The notes under the pieces were generated by a model, which was not told the origin of the DNA, made no database searches, and was given only the letters and a program-made list of their open reading frames with translations. The position numbers were made by a program, and so were the translations under genes. A stretch of DNA of 64,000 nt from Hydrogenophaga taeniospiralis (GTDB lineage Bacteria > Pseudomonadota > Gammaproteobacteria > Burkholderiales > Burkholderiaceae_C), in the NCBI RefSeq assembly GCF_020510445.1, contig NZ_JAHBAG010000001.1:3758501-3822500 (forward strand). The letters are read 5' to 3'. Positions 26,934 to 36,105 of the stretch are shown here, piece by piece; positions within the stretch are counted from its first letter, which is position 1; each line of letters begins with the position of its first letter.

Positions 26934-27635
26934 TCATCCGACCACCGACTCCACCTTGTCCATGGACGTGTGGCGCACGTCCTCGCCCATCACGATGAAG
27001 ATGATCTGCTCGGCGATGTTCTTCGCGTGGTCGCCCACGCGCTCGATCGACTTGGCCAGGAACAGCAGGTCCAGGCTGGGCGAGATCGTCCGGGGATCTT
27101 CCATGATGTAGGTGATCAGCTTGCGCATGAAGCCGTTGTACTCGTCGTCGATCTGGTGATCTTCCTTGATGATGGACACGGCCATGGCGGTGTCGAGCCG
27201 GGCGAACGAATCCAGCGTCTTGCGCAGCAGAGCCGCGGCCAGATCGGCCGCCACGCGCAGCTCCTTGCTCGGCAGATTGCGCGGCGAGCCGCTCTGGATG
27301 ATCGATTTGACCATGCGCGCGATGCGCGCCACCTCGTCACCGGCGCGCTCCAGGTTCTGCGTGGTGCGCGAAATGGCCATCAGAAAGCGCAGATCGCGCG
27401 CCGTGGGTTGCCTCCGGCCGATGGTGGAGATGATCTCGTGATCGATCTGCATTTCCATCTGGTTGATTTTTGCCTCATTGGCCAGCACCTGGTCGGCCGA
27501 CTCGGTGCTCAGGTTGACCAGCGCGTACACCGCCTGGTGCAGCTGCGATTCGACCAGCCCGCCCATTTCCAGGACGTGGGTGGAGATGGAGTTCAGTTCC
27601 GCGTCGAACTGGCTGGAGATGTGTTTGTCGCTCAT
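26934..27635 (-). CDS. phoU: phosphate transport system regulator PhoU
   Basis: Negative regulator that connects PstSCAB to PhoR. It is all-helical, 233 aa, with two repeats each carrying the acidic metal-binding stretch: NEAKINQMEMQIDHEI and, in the second half, KEDHQIDDEYNGFMRKLI. It lies 42 bp after pstB and before phoB in a continuous leftward cluster. Confidence 0.96.
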   Translation of the reverse strand: MSDKHISSQFDAELNSISTHVLEMGGLVESQLHQAVYALVNLSTESADQVLANEAKINQMEMQIDHEIISTIGRRQPTARDLRFLMAISRTTQNLERAGDEVARIARMVKSIIQSGSPRNLPSKELRVAADLAAALLRKTLDSFARLDTAMAVSIIKEDHQIDDEYNGFMRKLITYIMEDPRTISPSLDLLFLAKSIERVGDHAKNIAEQIIFIVMGEDVRHTSMDKVESVVG

Positions 27636-27677
27636 GAAAGCACTCCCGTTACACGAATGGATGAACGTTGGGCCATG

Positions 27678-28454
27678 TCAGCCGAACCGTCCGGTGATGT
27701 AGTCCTCGGTCTCTGTCTTGGTGGGCTTGAAGAAGATCTGTTCGGTGGCACCGAATTCGATCAGCTCACCCAGGTACATGTAGGCGGTGTAGTCGCTGCA
27801 GCGCGCGGCCTGCTGCATGTTGTGCGTGACGATGGCGATGGTGTAGTCCTGCTTGAGCTCGTGCACCAGTTCTTCCACCTTGCCGGTGGAGATCGGGTCC
27901 AGCGCCGAGGTCGGCTCATCGAGCAACAGCACCGAGGGCTTGACCGCCACGCTGCGCGCGATGCACAGGCGCTGCTGCTGGCCGCCGGAGAGCGACAGGC
28001 CGCTCTGGTTGAGCTTGTCCTTCACCTCGTTCCACAGGGCCGCCTTCGTCAGCGCCCACTCGACCCGGTCGTCCATGTCGTCGCTGCTCAGATTCTCGTA
28101 GAGCTTCACGCCGAAGGCGATGTTGTCGTAGATCGACATCGGGAACGGTGTGGGCTTCTGGAACACCATGCCGATGCGGGCGCGCAGCAGGTTGATGTCC
28201 TGCTTGTCGTCCAGGATGTTCTGGCCGTAGAAGTTGATCTGGCCTTCGGCGCGCTGGCCCGGGTACAGGCTGTACATGCGGTTGAGCGTGCGCAGCAGTG
28301 TGGACTTGCCACAGCCCGACGGGCCGATGAAGGCCGTGACCTTGCGTTCCTCGATGTTCATGTTGACCTGCTTGAGGCCCTGGAACTTGCCGTAGAAAAA
28401 ATTCAGGTTGCGCAGTTCCAGCGCGTTCCTGGCGGGCGTGGCGGTGTTGGTCAT
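27678..28454 (-). CDS. pstB: phosphate ABC transporter ATP-binding protein PstB
   Basis: ATPase of the high-affinity phosphate importer, 258 aa. Walker [18 protein letters not shown], signature [16 protein letters not shown], Walker [16 protein letters not shown] and the switch His in [16 protein letters not shown] are all intact, and the C-terminus [17 protein letters not shown] is typical of PstB. Confidence 0.98.
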   Translation of the reverse strand: MTNTATPARNALELRNLNFFYGKFQGLKQVNMNIEERKVTAFIGPSGCGKSTLLRTLNRMYSLYPGQRAEGQINFYGQNILDDKQDINLLRARIGMVFQKPTPFPMSIYDNIAFGVKLYENLSSDDMDDRVEWALTKAALWNEVKDKLNQSGLSLSGGQQQRLCIARSVAVKPSVLLLDEPTSALDPISTGKVEELVHELKQDYTIAIVTHNMQQAARCSDYTAYMYLGELIEFGATEQIFFKPTKTETEDYITGRFG

Positions 28455-28510
28455 GGGTCAGATCCAGAAGAAATGGAATATGGCGGTAGCGGTGGCCAGG
28501 TGGACGGGCC

Positions 28511-29365
28511 TCAGGCGGTGTTCTTCTCGCGCAGGAACACACGGGCCACGATGTTGAGCACCAGCACCGACAGGGTGATGAGCAGCGCGCCGCCCCAGGC
28601 CAGGCGGATCCAGTTGTCGTACGGGCTCATCGCGAACTGGAAGATCACCACCGGCAGGTTGGCCATGGGGCGACTCATGTCGGTGCTGAAGAACTGGTTG
28701 TTCAGCGCGGTGAAGAGCAGCGGCGCGGTTTCGCCGCTGATGCGGGCCACGGCCAGCAACAGGCCGGTCATGACGCCGCTGCGGGCCGCGCGCAAGGTCA
28801 CCATGGTGGCGACCTTCCAGCGCGGCGCGCCCAGCGCGAAGGCCGCTTCGCGCAGGCTGCCGGGCACCAGGCGCAGCATGTTTTCGGTGGTGCGCACGAC
28901 CACCGGGACGGCGATCAGCGACAGCGCCAGCGTGCCGGCCCAGCCCGAGAAGGTGCCCACCGTGGCCACCGCGATGGCATACACGAACAGACCCAGCACG
29001 ATGGAAGGTGCCGACAGCATGATGTCGGTGACGAAGCGGGTCAGCTCGGCGGTCTTGCTCTGGTCGCCGTATTCGGCCAGGTACACCCCGGCCAAGATGC
29101 CGATCGGGGTGGACACCAGCACCGAAAAACCGACCATCAGCAGGCTGCCGACGATGGCGTTGGCCAGGCCACCGCCTTCGGTGCCCGGCGCGGGGGTGGA
29201 CTGGGTGAACATGTTCCAGTCGAGCGCGGCAACGCCGTTGCTGAACAGCACGACCAGAATCCACAACAGCACCGCGAGGCCCAGCGCCATGGACGCCATT
29301 GACAGGGTCAGACCGATGGCGTTGGTCCAGCGGCGCTGGCGGTAGAGCGATTGATTGAGTTCCAT
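28511..29365 (-). CDS. pstA: phosphate ABC transporter permease PstA
   Basis: Inner-membrane permease of 284 aa with six predicted helices. The start is ATG at 29365 ([15 protein letters not shown]); the open frame extends 63 bases further but overlaps nothing useful. The ABC coupling-loop region reads [22 protein letters not shown]. It is 23 bp after pstC. Confidence 0.96.
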   Translation of the reverse strand: MELNQSLYRQRRWTNAIGLTLSMASMALGLAVLLWILVVLFSNGVAALDWNMFTQSTPAPGTEGGGLANAIVGSLLMVGFSVLVSTPIGILAGVYLAEYGDQSKTAELTRFVTDIMLSAPSIVLGLFVYAIAVATVGTFSGWAGTLALSLIAVPVVVRTTENMLRLVPGSLREAAFALGAPRWKVATMVTLRAARSGVMTGLLLAVARISGETAPLLFTALNNQFFSTDMSRPMANLPVVIFQFAMSPYDNWIRLAWGGALLITLSVLVLNIVARVFLREKNTA

Positions 29366-29388
29366 GTTCTTGTGTGGGTATGGGAGTG

Positions 29389-30387
29389 TCAGAGACCCTT
29401 GGCCTTTTCGGCCCGCAACAGCATCCACTTGGCCAGGCCGAGCACGATGAAGGTGATGACGAACAGCAGGAAACCCAGCGCGAACAGCGCGGAGATGTGG
29501 AAGTCGGCCGCCTCACCAAACTCGTTGGCCAGCGTGGACGCGATCGAGGTGCCGGGTGAAAACAGCGAGGTGGGCATGCGGTTGGCGTTGCCGATCACGA
29601 AGGTGACCGCCATGGTCTCGCCCAGCGCACGGCCCAACCCCAGCATGACCCCGCCGATCACGCCCTTTTGCGTGTAAGGCAGCACCACCTTGCGCACCAC
29701 TTCCCAGGTCGTGCAGCCCAGGCCGTAGGCCGATTCGCGCAGGATGGGTGGCACGATCTCGAACACGTCGCGCATCACCGCCGCCACGAAAGGCAGCACC
29801 ATGAACGCCAGCACGATGCCCGCGGCCAGAATGCCGAAACCGTTGGTGCTGCCGCCGAACAGGAAACCGATCAGCGGCATGCCACCCAGCACGTTCTGCA
29901 TCGGCACCTGGGCGTAGTCGGCGAACAGCGGCGCGAACACGAACAGACCGAACATGCCGTAGATGATGGACGGCACGGCCGCCAGCAGCTCGATGGCGGT
30001 GCCCAGCGGGCGGCGCAGCCAGGTGGGGCAGGTTTCGGTCAGGAACAGCGCGATGCCGAAGGCCAGCGGCACGGCGATCAGCAGCGCGATGGTGGCGCTG
30101 GCCAGGGTGCCCACGATGGCGATCGCGGCACCGAACTCTTCGTTGATGATGTCCCACTCAACGTACCAGATGAACTTCAGGCCGAATTTCTGGAACGCCG
30201 GCCAGGCGTTGATGAACAGCGAAACGATGATGCCCAGCAGGGCCATCAGCACCAGCAGCGAAAAGCCCTGGGTCAAACGGTGAAAGACGATGTCCTGGAG
30301 TCGTTGCCTTCTGGCGATCGACACCATGTTGGGGTTGCCCGTTTCAAGGGGCATGCTTGGCGCATTCATGGTAGTTCCCATGCTCAT
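29389..30387 (-). CDS. pstC: phosphate ABC transporter permease PstC
   Basis: Partner permease, 332 aa from the ATG at 30387, chosen because GGGAG lies five bases upstream; ATGs at 30381 and 30369 are alternatives. Six helices follow an N-terminal cytoplasmic stretch. The coupling loop reads [20 protein letters not shown] and is followed by [20 protein letters not shown], typical of PstC. Confidence 0.95.
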   Translation of the reverse strand: MSMGTTMNAPSMPLETGNPNMVSIARRQRLQDIVFHRLTQGFSLLVLMALLGIIVSLFINAWPAFQKFGLKFIWYVEWDIINEEFGAAIAIVGTLASATIALLIAVPLAFGIALFLTETCPTWLRRPLGTAIELLAAVPSIIYGMFGLFVFAPLFADYAQVPMQNVLGGMPLIGFLFGGSTNGFGILAAGIVLAFMVLPFVAAVMRDVFEIVPPILRESAYGLGCTTWEVVRKVVLPYTQKGVIGGVMLGLGRALGETMAVTFVIGNANRMPTSLFSPGTSIASTLANEFGEAADFHISALFALGFLLFVITFIVLGLAKWMLLRAEKAKGL

Positions 30388-30428
30388 GTTGACTCCCGTC
30401 GGTTGGCTTCGAACCCACCACAAAACAG

Positions 30429-30463
30429 CATCCGCCGGCGAGCTCAGCGCCGGCCGGCGGATG
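30429..30463 (-). terminator. intercistronic hairpin between pstS and pstC
   Basis: Perfect 11-bp inverted repeat CATCCGCCGGC / GCCGGCGGATG with a 13-nt loop, followed on the transcript by CUGUUUUG. Probably a partial terminator or 3'-end stabiliser giving more pstS than pstCAB mRNA, as reported for other pst operons. Confidence 0.7.
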
Positions 30464-30482
30464 TCTTCTTACCCGGTCCGGT

Positions 30483-31514
30483 TTATTTCTGGACCTGGTT
30501 CCAGACCTTGGCGCGGATCTGATCGGTCAGGGAGTCGGGCAGCGGCACGTAATCGAGGTCGGAAGCCAGCTGCTTGCCGTTCTTGAAGGCCCAGTCGAAG
30601 AACTTGAGCGCTTCGGCGGACGCCACCTTGTCGGCAGGCTGCTTGTACATCAGGATAAACGAAGCGGTGCTGACGGGCCAGCTCTCGGCGCCCTTGGCGT
30701 TCACCATGGACACGCCCATGCCCGGCACGCTGAACCAGTCAGCGCCGGCCGCGGCGGAGGCGAAGGTCTTGTCGTCAGGACTGACGTACTTGCCTTCGGC
30801 ATTCTGCAGCTGCATGAAGTTCATCTTGTTCTTCTTCACGTAGGCGTATTCCACGTAACCCAGCGCACCCTTGACGCGGTTCACGTTGGCGGCCACGCCT
30901 TCGTTGCCCTTGCCACCCACCGACGAAGCGGCGGGCCACTTGACGGCGGCGCCCTTGCCGACCTTGTCCGCCCAATCCTTGCTGATGGTCGTCAGGTAGT
31001 CGGTCCAGTTGTAGGTGGTGCCCGAACCATCGGCGCGGTGCACGATGGTGATGGCCTGGTCGGGCAGCTTCTTGCCCGGGTTCAGTGCGGCCAGCTTGGG
31101 GTCGTTCCAGTTGCTGATGTTGCCCAGGAACATGTCGGCCAGCACGGGGCCGGTCACGCGCAACTCGCCCGGCTTGAAGCCTTCCAGGTTCACCACGGGC
31201 ACGGTGCCACCGATGATGGCCGGGAACTGGACCATGCCGTCCTTGTCCAGCTCTTCACCCTTGACCGGGGCGTCCGAGGCACCGAAGGTCACGGTCTTGG
31301 CGCGGATCTGCTTGAGACCACCCGAAGAGCCGATGGACTGGTAGTTCAGACCCGTGCCGGTGGCTGCCTTGTAGGCTTCGGCCCACTTGGCGTAGACCGG
31401 GAACGGGAAGGTGGCGCCGGCACCGGTGATGTCGGCGGCCAGGGCCGAGCCCATGGCCATGGAGGCGAATGCCGCAGCGGCGATGGTTTTCAGCAGGGTG
31501 CGTTTGGTGTTCAT
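30483..31514 (-). CDS. pstS: phosphate ABC transporter substrate-binding protein PstS
   Basis: Periplasmic phosphate receptor, 343 aa. The signal peptide ends ALAADIT, followed by GAGATFPFPVYAKWAEAYK, the phosphate loop in YQSIGSSGGLKQI, FGASDAPVKGEEL and HRADGSGTTYNWTDYL, all characteristic. It is the first gene of the pst-pho cluster and is preceded by a clear Pho box 56-72 bp upstream. Confidence 0.98.
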   Translation of the reverse strand: MNTKRTLLKTIAAAAFASMAMGSALAADITGAGATFPFPVYAKWAEAYKAATGTGLNYQSIGSSGGLKQIRAKTVTFGASDAPVKGEELDKDGMVQFPAIIGGTVPVVNLEGFKPGELRVTGPVLADMFLGNISNWNDPKLAALNPGKKLPDQAITIVHRADGSGTTYNWTDYLTTISKDWADKVGKGAAVKWPAASSVGGKGNEGVAANVNRVKGALGYVEYAYVKKNKMNFMQLQNAEGKYVSPDDKTFASAAAGADWFSVPGMGVSMVNAKGAESWPVSTASFILMYKQPADKVASAEALKFFDWAFKNGKQLASDLDYVPLPDSLTDQIRAKVWNQVQK

Positions 31515-31569
31515 GGAAGTCCTCGCGTTGGTTGAAGCAGATTCACAACCCGGACTCTAGGGAGTCAAT

Positions 31570-31586
31570 GTGACATCTCTGTGACA
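31570..31586 (-). promoter_or_regulatory. Pho box upstream of pstS
   Basis: On the minus strand two direct TGTCAC units spaced exactly 11 bp (TGTCACAGAGATGTCAC), a near-consensus PhoB site. The last unit is about 55 bp before the pstS start codon. Confidence 0.88.
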
Positions 31587-31696
31587 TTCACAAGACCGTT
31601 TCCCGAATCGACGTGGCCGCCCCTCCCCGCCGAAAAAAACGGACCCTGCAACACGGGCCGCGGGCCGATACACTGCGCAACCCATCTGGAGCCCCC

Positions 31697-32131
31697 ATGA
31701 GCAAAGTCACGATTTACCACAATCCGAAATGCGGAACCTCCCGCAACACGCTGGCCATGATCCGCAACAGCGGCACCGAACCCGAGGTGATCGAGTACCT
31801 GAAAACCCCGCCCGACCGCGCGACCCTGTTGCGGCTGATCGCCGACAGCGGCCTGGGCGTTCGCGACCTCATGCGCAGCAAGGAAGCCCTGTGCAAAGAG
31901 CTGGGGCTGGACGATCCCCGGCGCAGCGACGAAGAGCTGATCGCCGCCATGCTGGCCCACCCGATCCTGATCAACCGGCCCATCGTGGTCACGCCGCTCG
32001 GCACCCGCCTGTGCCGCCCGTCCGAACAGGTGTTGGACATCCTGCCCCAGCCGCAGCGCGGCGCATTTGCCAAGGAAGACGGCGAGCCGGTGGTGGACAC
32101 GGCGGGGCGGCCGGTCAAGGCCGCTCGCTGA
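31697..32131 (+). CDS. arsC: arsenate reductase, glutaredoxin-linked ArsC type
   Basis: Reduces arsenate to arsenite using glutathione and glutaredoxin. The 144 aa begin MSKVTIYHNPKCGTSRNTL with the catalytic Cys12. The three Arg positions typical of the family include NRPIVVTPLGTRLCRP. The start is ATG at 31697 with GGAG upstream; the frame is open further upstream without similarity. It sits alone, divergent from pstS, away from the ars operon at 50-54 kb, which carries a different, phosphatase-like arsenate reductase. Confidence 0.94.
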   Translation: MSKVTIYHNPKCGTSRNTLAMIRNSGTEPEVIEYLKTPPDRATLLRLIADSGLGVRDLMRSKEALCKELGLDDPRRSDEELIAAMLAHPILINRPIVVTPLGTRLCRPSEQVLDILPQPQRGAFAKEDGEPVVDTAGRPVKAAR

Positions 32132-32188
32132 CCCGCTCGTTGACGCGGGGTACCCAATCGTGCCGGCCGGGCGCGCCGGCTGGATGCG

Positions 32189-33106
32189 TCACAGGGGGCG
32201 CACGTCGCCGCACAGCGGCATGAAGGGCTCGCGCACGGCCTGCAGCGTCACGTGGGTGATCTCGAAGCGCTCGTGCAGCAGATCGGTGGCGGCGCGGTAG
32301 AACGCATCGTCCGGGTGGCCCTTGGGGGTCACCAGATGCGCCGTCATGGCGATCTGCGAGGTGCCCATGGCCCAGACGTGCAGGTCGTGCACCTGCGTCA
32401 CCCCGGGCAGGTCCAGCAGGCTCTGGCGCACGGCCATCAGGTCCACGCTGTCGGGCACACCGTCAAACAGCAGGTGCAGCGACTGACGAAACAGCGTCCA
32501 GGTGCCGAACAGGATCACCGCCGCAATCACCAGGCTCACCACCGGGTCCAGCCAGGCCCAGCCCATCCACAAGGTGAGCGCGCCCGCCACCACCACACCG
32601 ACGGACACCAGCGCGTCCGCCGCCATGTGCAGAAAGGCGCCGCGGATGTTCAGGTCCCTTTCGCCGCCTCGCATGAACAGCAGCGCGGTGACCGTGTTCA
32701 CCACAATGCCCACCCCCGCCACCGCCATGATGGTCACCCCTTCGGCGCCCGCCAGCGGGTCGGGGGACATCAGGCGCCCCACCGCTTCCCAGGCCAGCGC
32801 ACCAATGGCCACCAGCAGCAGCAACGCGTTGGCAAGGGCGGCCATGATGCCGCCGCGCTTCCAGCCGTAGGTATGGCGGGCGTTGGGGCGCAGCCTGCCC
32901 GCCAGCGCCCCACCCCAGGCCAGCACCAGCCCGGCCACATCGCTCAGGTTGTGCCCGGCATCGGCCAGCAGCGCCAACGAATTGATCTTCCAGCCATAAA
33001 ACGCTTCGATCACCACGAAGACGGTGTTGAGCCCGATGCCGATGGCAAAGGCCCGGCTGAAGTTGGCGGGCGCGTGGTCGTGGTGATGGTCGTGGCCGGT
33101 GTTCAT
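32189..33106 (-). CDS. cation diffusion facilitator (CzcD/ZitB-like metal exporter)
   Basis: Zn/Cd/Co-type efflux protein, 305 aa from the ATG at 33106, starting with a His-rich metal-binding tail (MNTGHDHHHDH). Six helices carry the transport site: NSLALLADAGHNLSDVAGL in helix 2 and HMAADALVSVGVVVAG in helix 5. The C-terminal cytoplasmic domain includes LPGVTQVHDLHVWAMGTSQI. An upstream ATG at 33139 would add 11 residues. It is convergent with arsC. Confidence 0.92.
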   Translation of the reverse strand: MNTGHDHHHDHAPANFSRAFAIGIGLNTVFVVIEAFYGWKINSLALLADAGHNLSDVAGLVLAWGGALAGRLRPNARHTYGWKRGGIMAALANALLLLVAIGALAWEAVGRLMSPDPLAGAEGVTIMAVAGVGIVVNTVTALLFMRGGERDLNIRGAFLHMAADALVSVGVVVAGALTLWMGWAWLDPVVSLVIAAVILFGTWTLFRQSLHLLFDGVPDSVDLMAVRQSLLDLPGVTQVHDLHVWAMGTSQIAMTAHLVTPKGHPDDAFYRAATDLLHERFEITHVTLQAVREPFMPLCGDVRPL

Positions 33107-33384
33107 GCGGATGTTCAGGTGGCGCGATGCACCGAGCATCGCACGCCCGCGCGCTGCGTCAAGCCGGGTCACCACGGCTTGGGCCGGGGTGCAAGGTTCG
33201 TCGCAGCCGGCAGCCCGCTGCGACCGTCCGGGGCCGCGACGCAGACAAACGGTTTCAATTTTCCGCACGCCCGCGCGGGCGACCGTGGGCGCTGGGGGTG
33301 CACTCCATGCGTCACAATCCGGGCTCCTCATCCGACTTCCCGGACCACCGGCCCCCACGGGAGCCGCCGTGGTCATCTCTCCCT

Positions 33385-34869
33385 ATGCAAAACGGAACCC
33401 TCCTGGCCGCGATCGACCTCGGCTCCAACAGCTTCCGGCTCGAAATCGGCCGCTTCCACTCGGGCCACATCGAACGCATCGAATACCTGAAAGAGACCGT
33501 CCGCCAGGGCAGCGGCCTGGACGAAAACAAGGTGCTGAACCAGGCCTCCATGCAGCGCGGCTGGGAGTGCCTGGCCCGCTTTGCCGAGCGTCTGCACGGT
33601 TTCAAGAAACAGCAGGTGCGCGCCGTGGCCACGCAGACCCTGCGCGAAGCCAAGAACCGCGACGAATTCCTGCGCAACGCACAAGCCATCCTGGGCTTTG
33701 CCATCGAAGTCATCTCGGGCCACGAAGAAGCCCGGCTGATCTACCAGGGCGTATCGCGCCTGCTGCCGCAATCCGACGAAAAGCGCATGGTGGTGGACAT
33801 CGGCGGGCGCTCCACCGAAATGATCCTGGGCGAAGGCTACGAAGCCCGCCGCATGGAGTCGTACCGGCTGGGCAGCGTGGCCTGGTCCACGCGCTACTTC
33901 CCCAAGGGCCAGTTCACCGCCCCCACCTTCAAGACCGCCGAAGTCGCGGCCAAGGCGGTGCTCGACGAGGCGCTGGACACCTTCCCTCCTTCGGAATGGA
34001 ACGTGGCCTACGGCTCCTCGGGCACGGTGGGCGCGGTGGCCGACATCCTGGCCGCCAACGGCTGGGCCTCCGGCGTGATCACCCGTTCCGGGCTGGACTG
34101 GCTGGTGGAGCGGCTGATCAAGGCCGGCAACCTGGAACAGGTCCGGCTCGACGGGCTCAAGGACGACCGCCGGGCCGTGCTGGGCGGCGGCGTGAGCGTG
34201 TTGCGCGCCATCTTTGACCTGTTCGACATCCAGCAGATGCTGCCCGCGCAGGGCGCGCTGCGCCAGGGCGCCCTGTACGACCTGATCGACCGCGACACCC
34301 ACGGCGGCGACGTGCGCGAGCGCACCGTGCGCTGGCTTGCCGAGCGCTTTTCCGTTGACGAAGCCCAGGCGCAGCGGGTCAGCACGGTGAGCACCGCCCT
34401 GTTCTCCCAGATCGCCGCGGTGGACGCGCAGAACGAACGTTATTCGCAGAAGCTGGCCTGGGCCGCGCGCCTGCACGAGATCGGCACCCACATCTCGCAC
34501 GATCGCTCGTACCACCACGGCGCCTACATCCTGGACAACGTGGACGCACCCGGCTTTTCCTTCCCCGAACTGCACCGCATGAGCCAGCTGGTGCTGGGCC
34601 AGCGCGGCAAGCTGCGCAAGCTGGAGCAGGCGCTGGGCGACGAGCTGTTCGCCAAACAGCTCATGAGCCTGCGGCTGGCGGTGCTGCTGTGCCATGCGCG
34701 CCAGATGCCCGAACACGAGTCGGTGAAGCTCAGCTTCAAGCCCGGCGCGTTCAGACTCGCCACCAACCCGGGCTGGGCCAAGCGCTACCCACAGTCGGCC
34801 TGGCTGCTGGGAGAAGAGGTGCTGGCCTGGCAAAAAACGGCCTGGAAGTTCACCGCGGACATCCGGTGA
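33385..34869 (+). CDS. ppx: exopolyphosphatase (Ppx/GppA family)
   Basis: Degrades polyphosphate from its ends. The start is ATG at 33385 (MQNGTLLAAIDLGSNSFRLE), 494 aa. Phosphate-loop motifs of the actin-like fold are clear: AIDLGSNSFRLEIGRF, VRAVATQTLREAKN, VVDIGGRSTEMILGEGYE and YGSSGTVGAVADIL. A C-terminal HD-like helical domain has WAARLHEIGTHISHDRSYHHG, which places it with Ppx. ppk1 and sixA lie about 10 kb away with the pilin operon between. Confidence 0.95.
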   Translation: MQNGTLLAAIDLGSNSFRLEIGRFHSGHIERIEYLKETVRQGSGLDENKVLNQASMQRGWECLARFAERLHGFKKQQVRAVATQTLREAKNRDEFLRNAQAILGFAIEVISGHEEARLIYQGVSRLLPQSDEKRMVVDIGGRSTEMILGEGYEARRMESYRLGSVAWSTRYFPKGQFTAPTFKTAEVAAKAVLDEALDTFPPSEWNVAYGSSGTVGAVADILAANGWASGVITRSGLDWLVERLIKAGNLEQVRLDGLKDDRRAVLGGGVSVLRAIFDLFDIQQMLPAQGALRQGALYDLIDRDTHGGDVRERTVRWLAERFSVDEAQAQRVSTVSTALFSQIAAVDAQNERYSQKLAWAARLHEIGTHISHDRSYHHGAYILDNVDAPGFSFPELHRMSQLVLGQRGKLRKLEQALGDELFAKQLMSLRLAVLLCHARQMPEHESVKLSFKPGAFRLATNPGWAKRYPQSAWLLGEEVLAWQKTAWKFTADIR

Positions 34870-34957
34870 TGCCGTGAGGCGGTGATGCCGGGGCCTGCGC
34901 CAGCGGCATGGCCGCCCTGCCCGCCCGGACCGCGCCGAGAGGCGGTTCCGATATTGT

Positions 34958-34981
34958 TATAAACTGTATATACCGTTTATA
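34958..34981. promoter_or_regulatory. 24-bp AT-rich palindrome upstream of the ribbon-helix-helix-like gene
   Basis: TATAAAC-TG-TATATA-CC-GTTTATA: 7-bp perfect outer arms and a self-complementary TATATA centre, 11 of 12 pairs matching. It ends 18 bp before the start codon at 35000 and stands out as the most AT-rich stretch in this region. It probably overlaps the promoter and is a candidate autoregulatory operator. Confidence 0.6.
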
Positions 34982-34999
34982 CCTTTATGGAGCTTCCCC

Positions 35000-35527
35000 A
35001 TGGCCAGCAAGAACACCGCCAAGACCCCCAAACTCGTGCGCGACAGTTTCACCATCCCCAAGGCCGAATACGCCGTCATCGACCTGCTCAAGACCCGCGC
35101 CATCGCGCTGGGCACCTCGGTGAAGAAAAGTGAATTGCTGCGCGCCGGCCTCACCGTGCTCAAGGGCCTGAACGACGGCGCCTTCAAGTCCGCCCTGGCC
35201 GCCGTGCCCACCCTCAAGACGGGCCGCCCCAGCGCCAAGGGCAAGGGCCCCGCCAAGGCATCCGCCAAAGCCGCACCGCCCGCTCCGACGACCGCGATCC
35301 CTTCGGTGCCCGCGGCGGCCAAACCCGCAACCCCCAAGGCAACGGCAACGCCGGTGGTGAAAAAAACCGCTGTGAAGGCCGCAGCGCCCAAAGCCGCACC
35401 CAAAGCTGCCACGAAGACCGCAACAAAACCCGCCGCAAAAGCCGCTCCCCGCAAGCCGGCCCAACCCGCCTTGAAGACCCCGGCAAAAGCGGCCACCAGG
35501 AAGGTCGCCGCCCAACCGGCGCCTTGA
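35000..35527 (+). CDS. ribbon-helix-helix-like protein with Lys/Ala/Pro-rich histone-like tail
   Basis: 175 aa in two parts. Residues 1-65 have a strand-helix-helix pattern (RDSFTIPKAEYAVIDLLKTR, then an SVKKSELLRAGLTVLKGL helix) like a ribbon-helix-helix DNA-binding domain. Residues about 70-175 are almost only Lys, Ala, Pro and Thr with AAPKAAPKAATKTATK-type repeats, like AlgP or histone H1 tails. GGAG lies upstream of the ATG and a palindrome precedes it. The role is unknown; a nucleoid-binding regulator is the simplest reading. The domain call rests on pattern only. Confidence 0.75.
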   Translation: MASKNTAKTPKLVRDSFTIPKAEYAVIDLLKTRAIALGTSVKKSELLRAGLTVLKGLNDGAFKSALAAVPTLKTGRPSAKGKGPAKASAKAAPPAPTTAIPSVPAAAKPATPKATATPVVKKTAVKAAAPKAAPKAATKTATKPAAKAAPRKPAQPALKTPAKAATRKVAAQPAP

Positions 35528-35537
35528 ACCACCCTTT

Positions 35538-36104
35538 TCAGGCCCCGGGGCCGAAGAACAGCTCAATGTCCATTTCGGTCGCCACATCGACCGCGTCCCG
35601 GCGCGCGGGAACAAACGCTGTGTGTGAAAGCACCCGGCTGATAGCCTCCATCACCTCGGGCGCTTCCGACGAAGAGAGCACGATCACGTCACGGACCTGA
35701 CCAAGGTCGTCGATGACCAGCCGCAGGCGGATCGGCAGTCCAGAGAACGTCAGGCCTTGAAGCTGCTCCAGGTCTGGGGCCGACCGTGGCATGGGGGCTC
35801 GCAGTCCCTCCCCGGCAACTTCCTGGGTCACATTGTCGGCCTTGGGCAATGAAGAAGCCACTGAAACGGTGGCCTGCCCTCCTGCCAATGCCTCGCTCTT
35901 GGGGTTGGATCTGGGTGAGGCCATGGCCGGAGCTGGAACCGCAGCCGACCGACCACCCCCCTCCGGCAACATACGGGCCTGCACGAACAGGGGCCCGTTC
36001 GGAGCCAATGGCCGGACGACGCGCTGCCCCCCCCACCAGGCGATGGCGGCAACGTGAAGCGCCAATACCATGGCCGTGATGCAAATGCGGGCACCGAGAC
36101 CCAT
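35538..36104 (-). CDS. TonB C-terminal-like protein, last gene of the pilin operon
   Basis: 188 aa: one N-terminal membrane helix (ARICITAMVLALHVAAIAWW), a Pro/Ala/Ser-rich periplasmic stretch, and a C-terminal domain (about 115-188) with the TonB_C-like layout LPIRLRLVIDDLGQVRDVIV, SSEAPEVMEAI and FVPARRDAVDVATEMDIEL. It starts one base after the pilY1 stop, so it is translationally linked to the pilus operon. No ExbB/ExbD or receptor gene is near. It could span the periplasm to brace pilus assembly, or be a TonB paralogue. Confidence 0.7.
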   Translation of the reverse strand: MGLGARICITAMVLALHVAAIAWWGGQRVVRPLAPNGPLFVQARMLPEGGGRSAAVPAPAMASPRSNPKSEALAGGQATVSVASSLPKADNVTQEVAGEGLRAPMPRSAPDLEQLQGLTFSGLPIRLRLVIDDLGQVRDVIVLSSSEAPEVMEAISRVLSHTAFVPARRDAVDVATEMDIELFFGPGA

Positions 36105-36105
36105 G

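Noticed and set aside
26751..29345. Long plus-strand open frame over phoU-pstB-pstA
   Set aside because: Antisense to four well-supported genes; no motif in the product.
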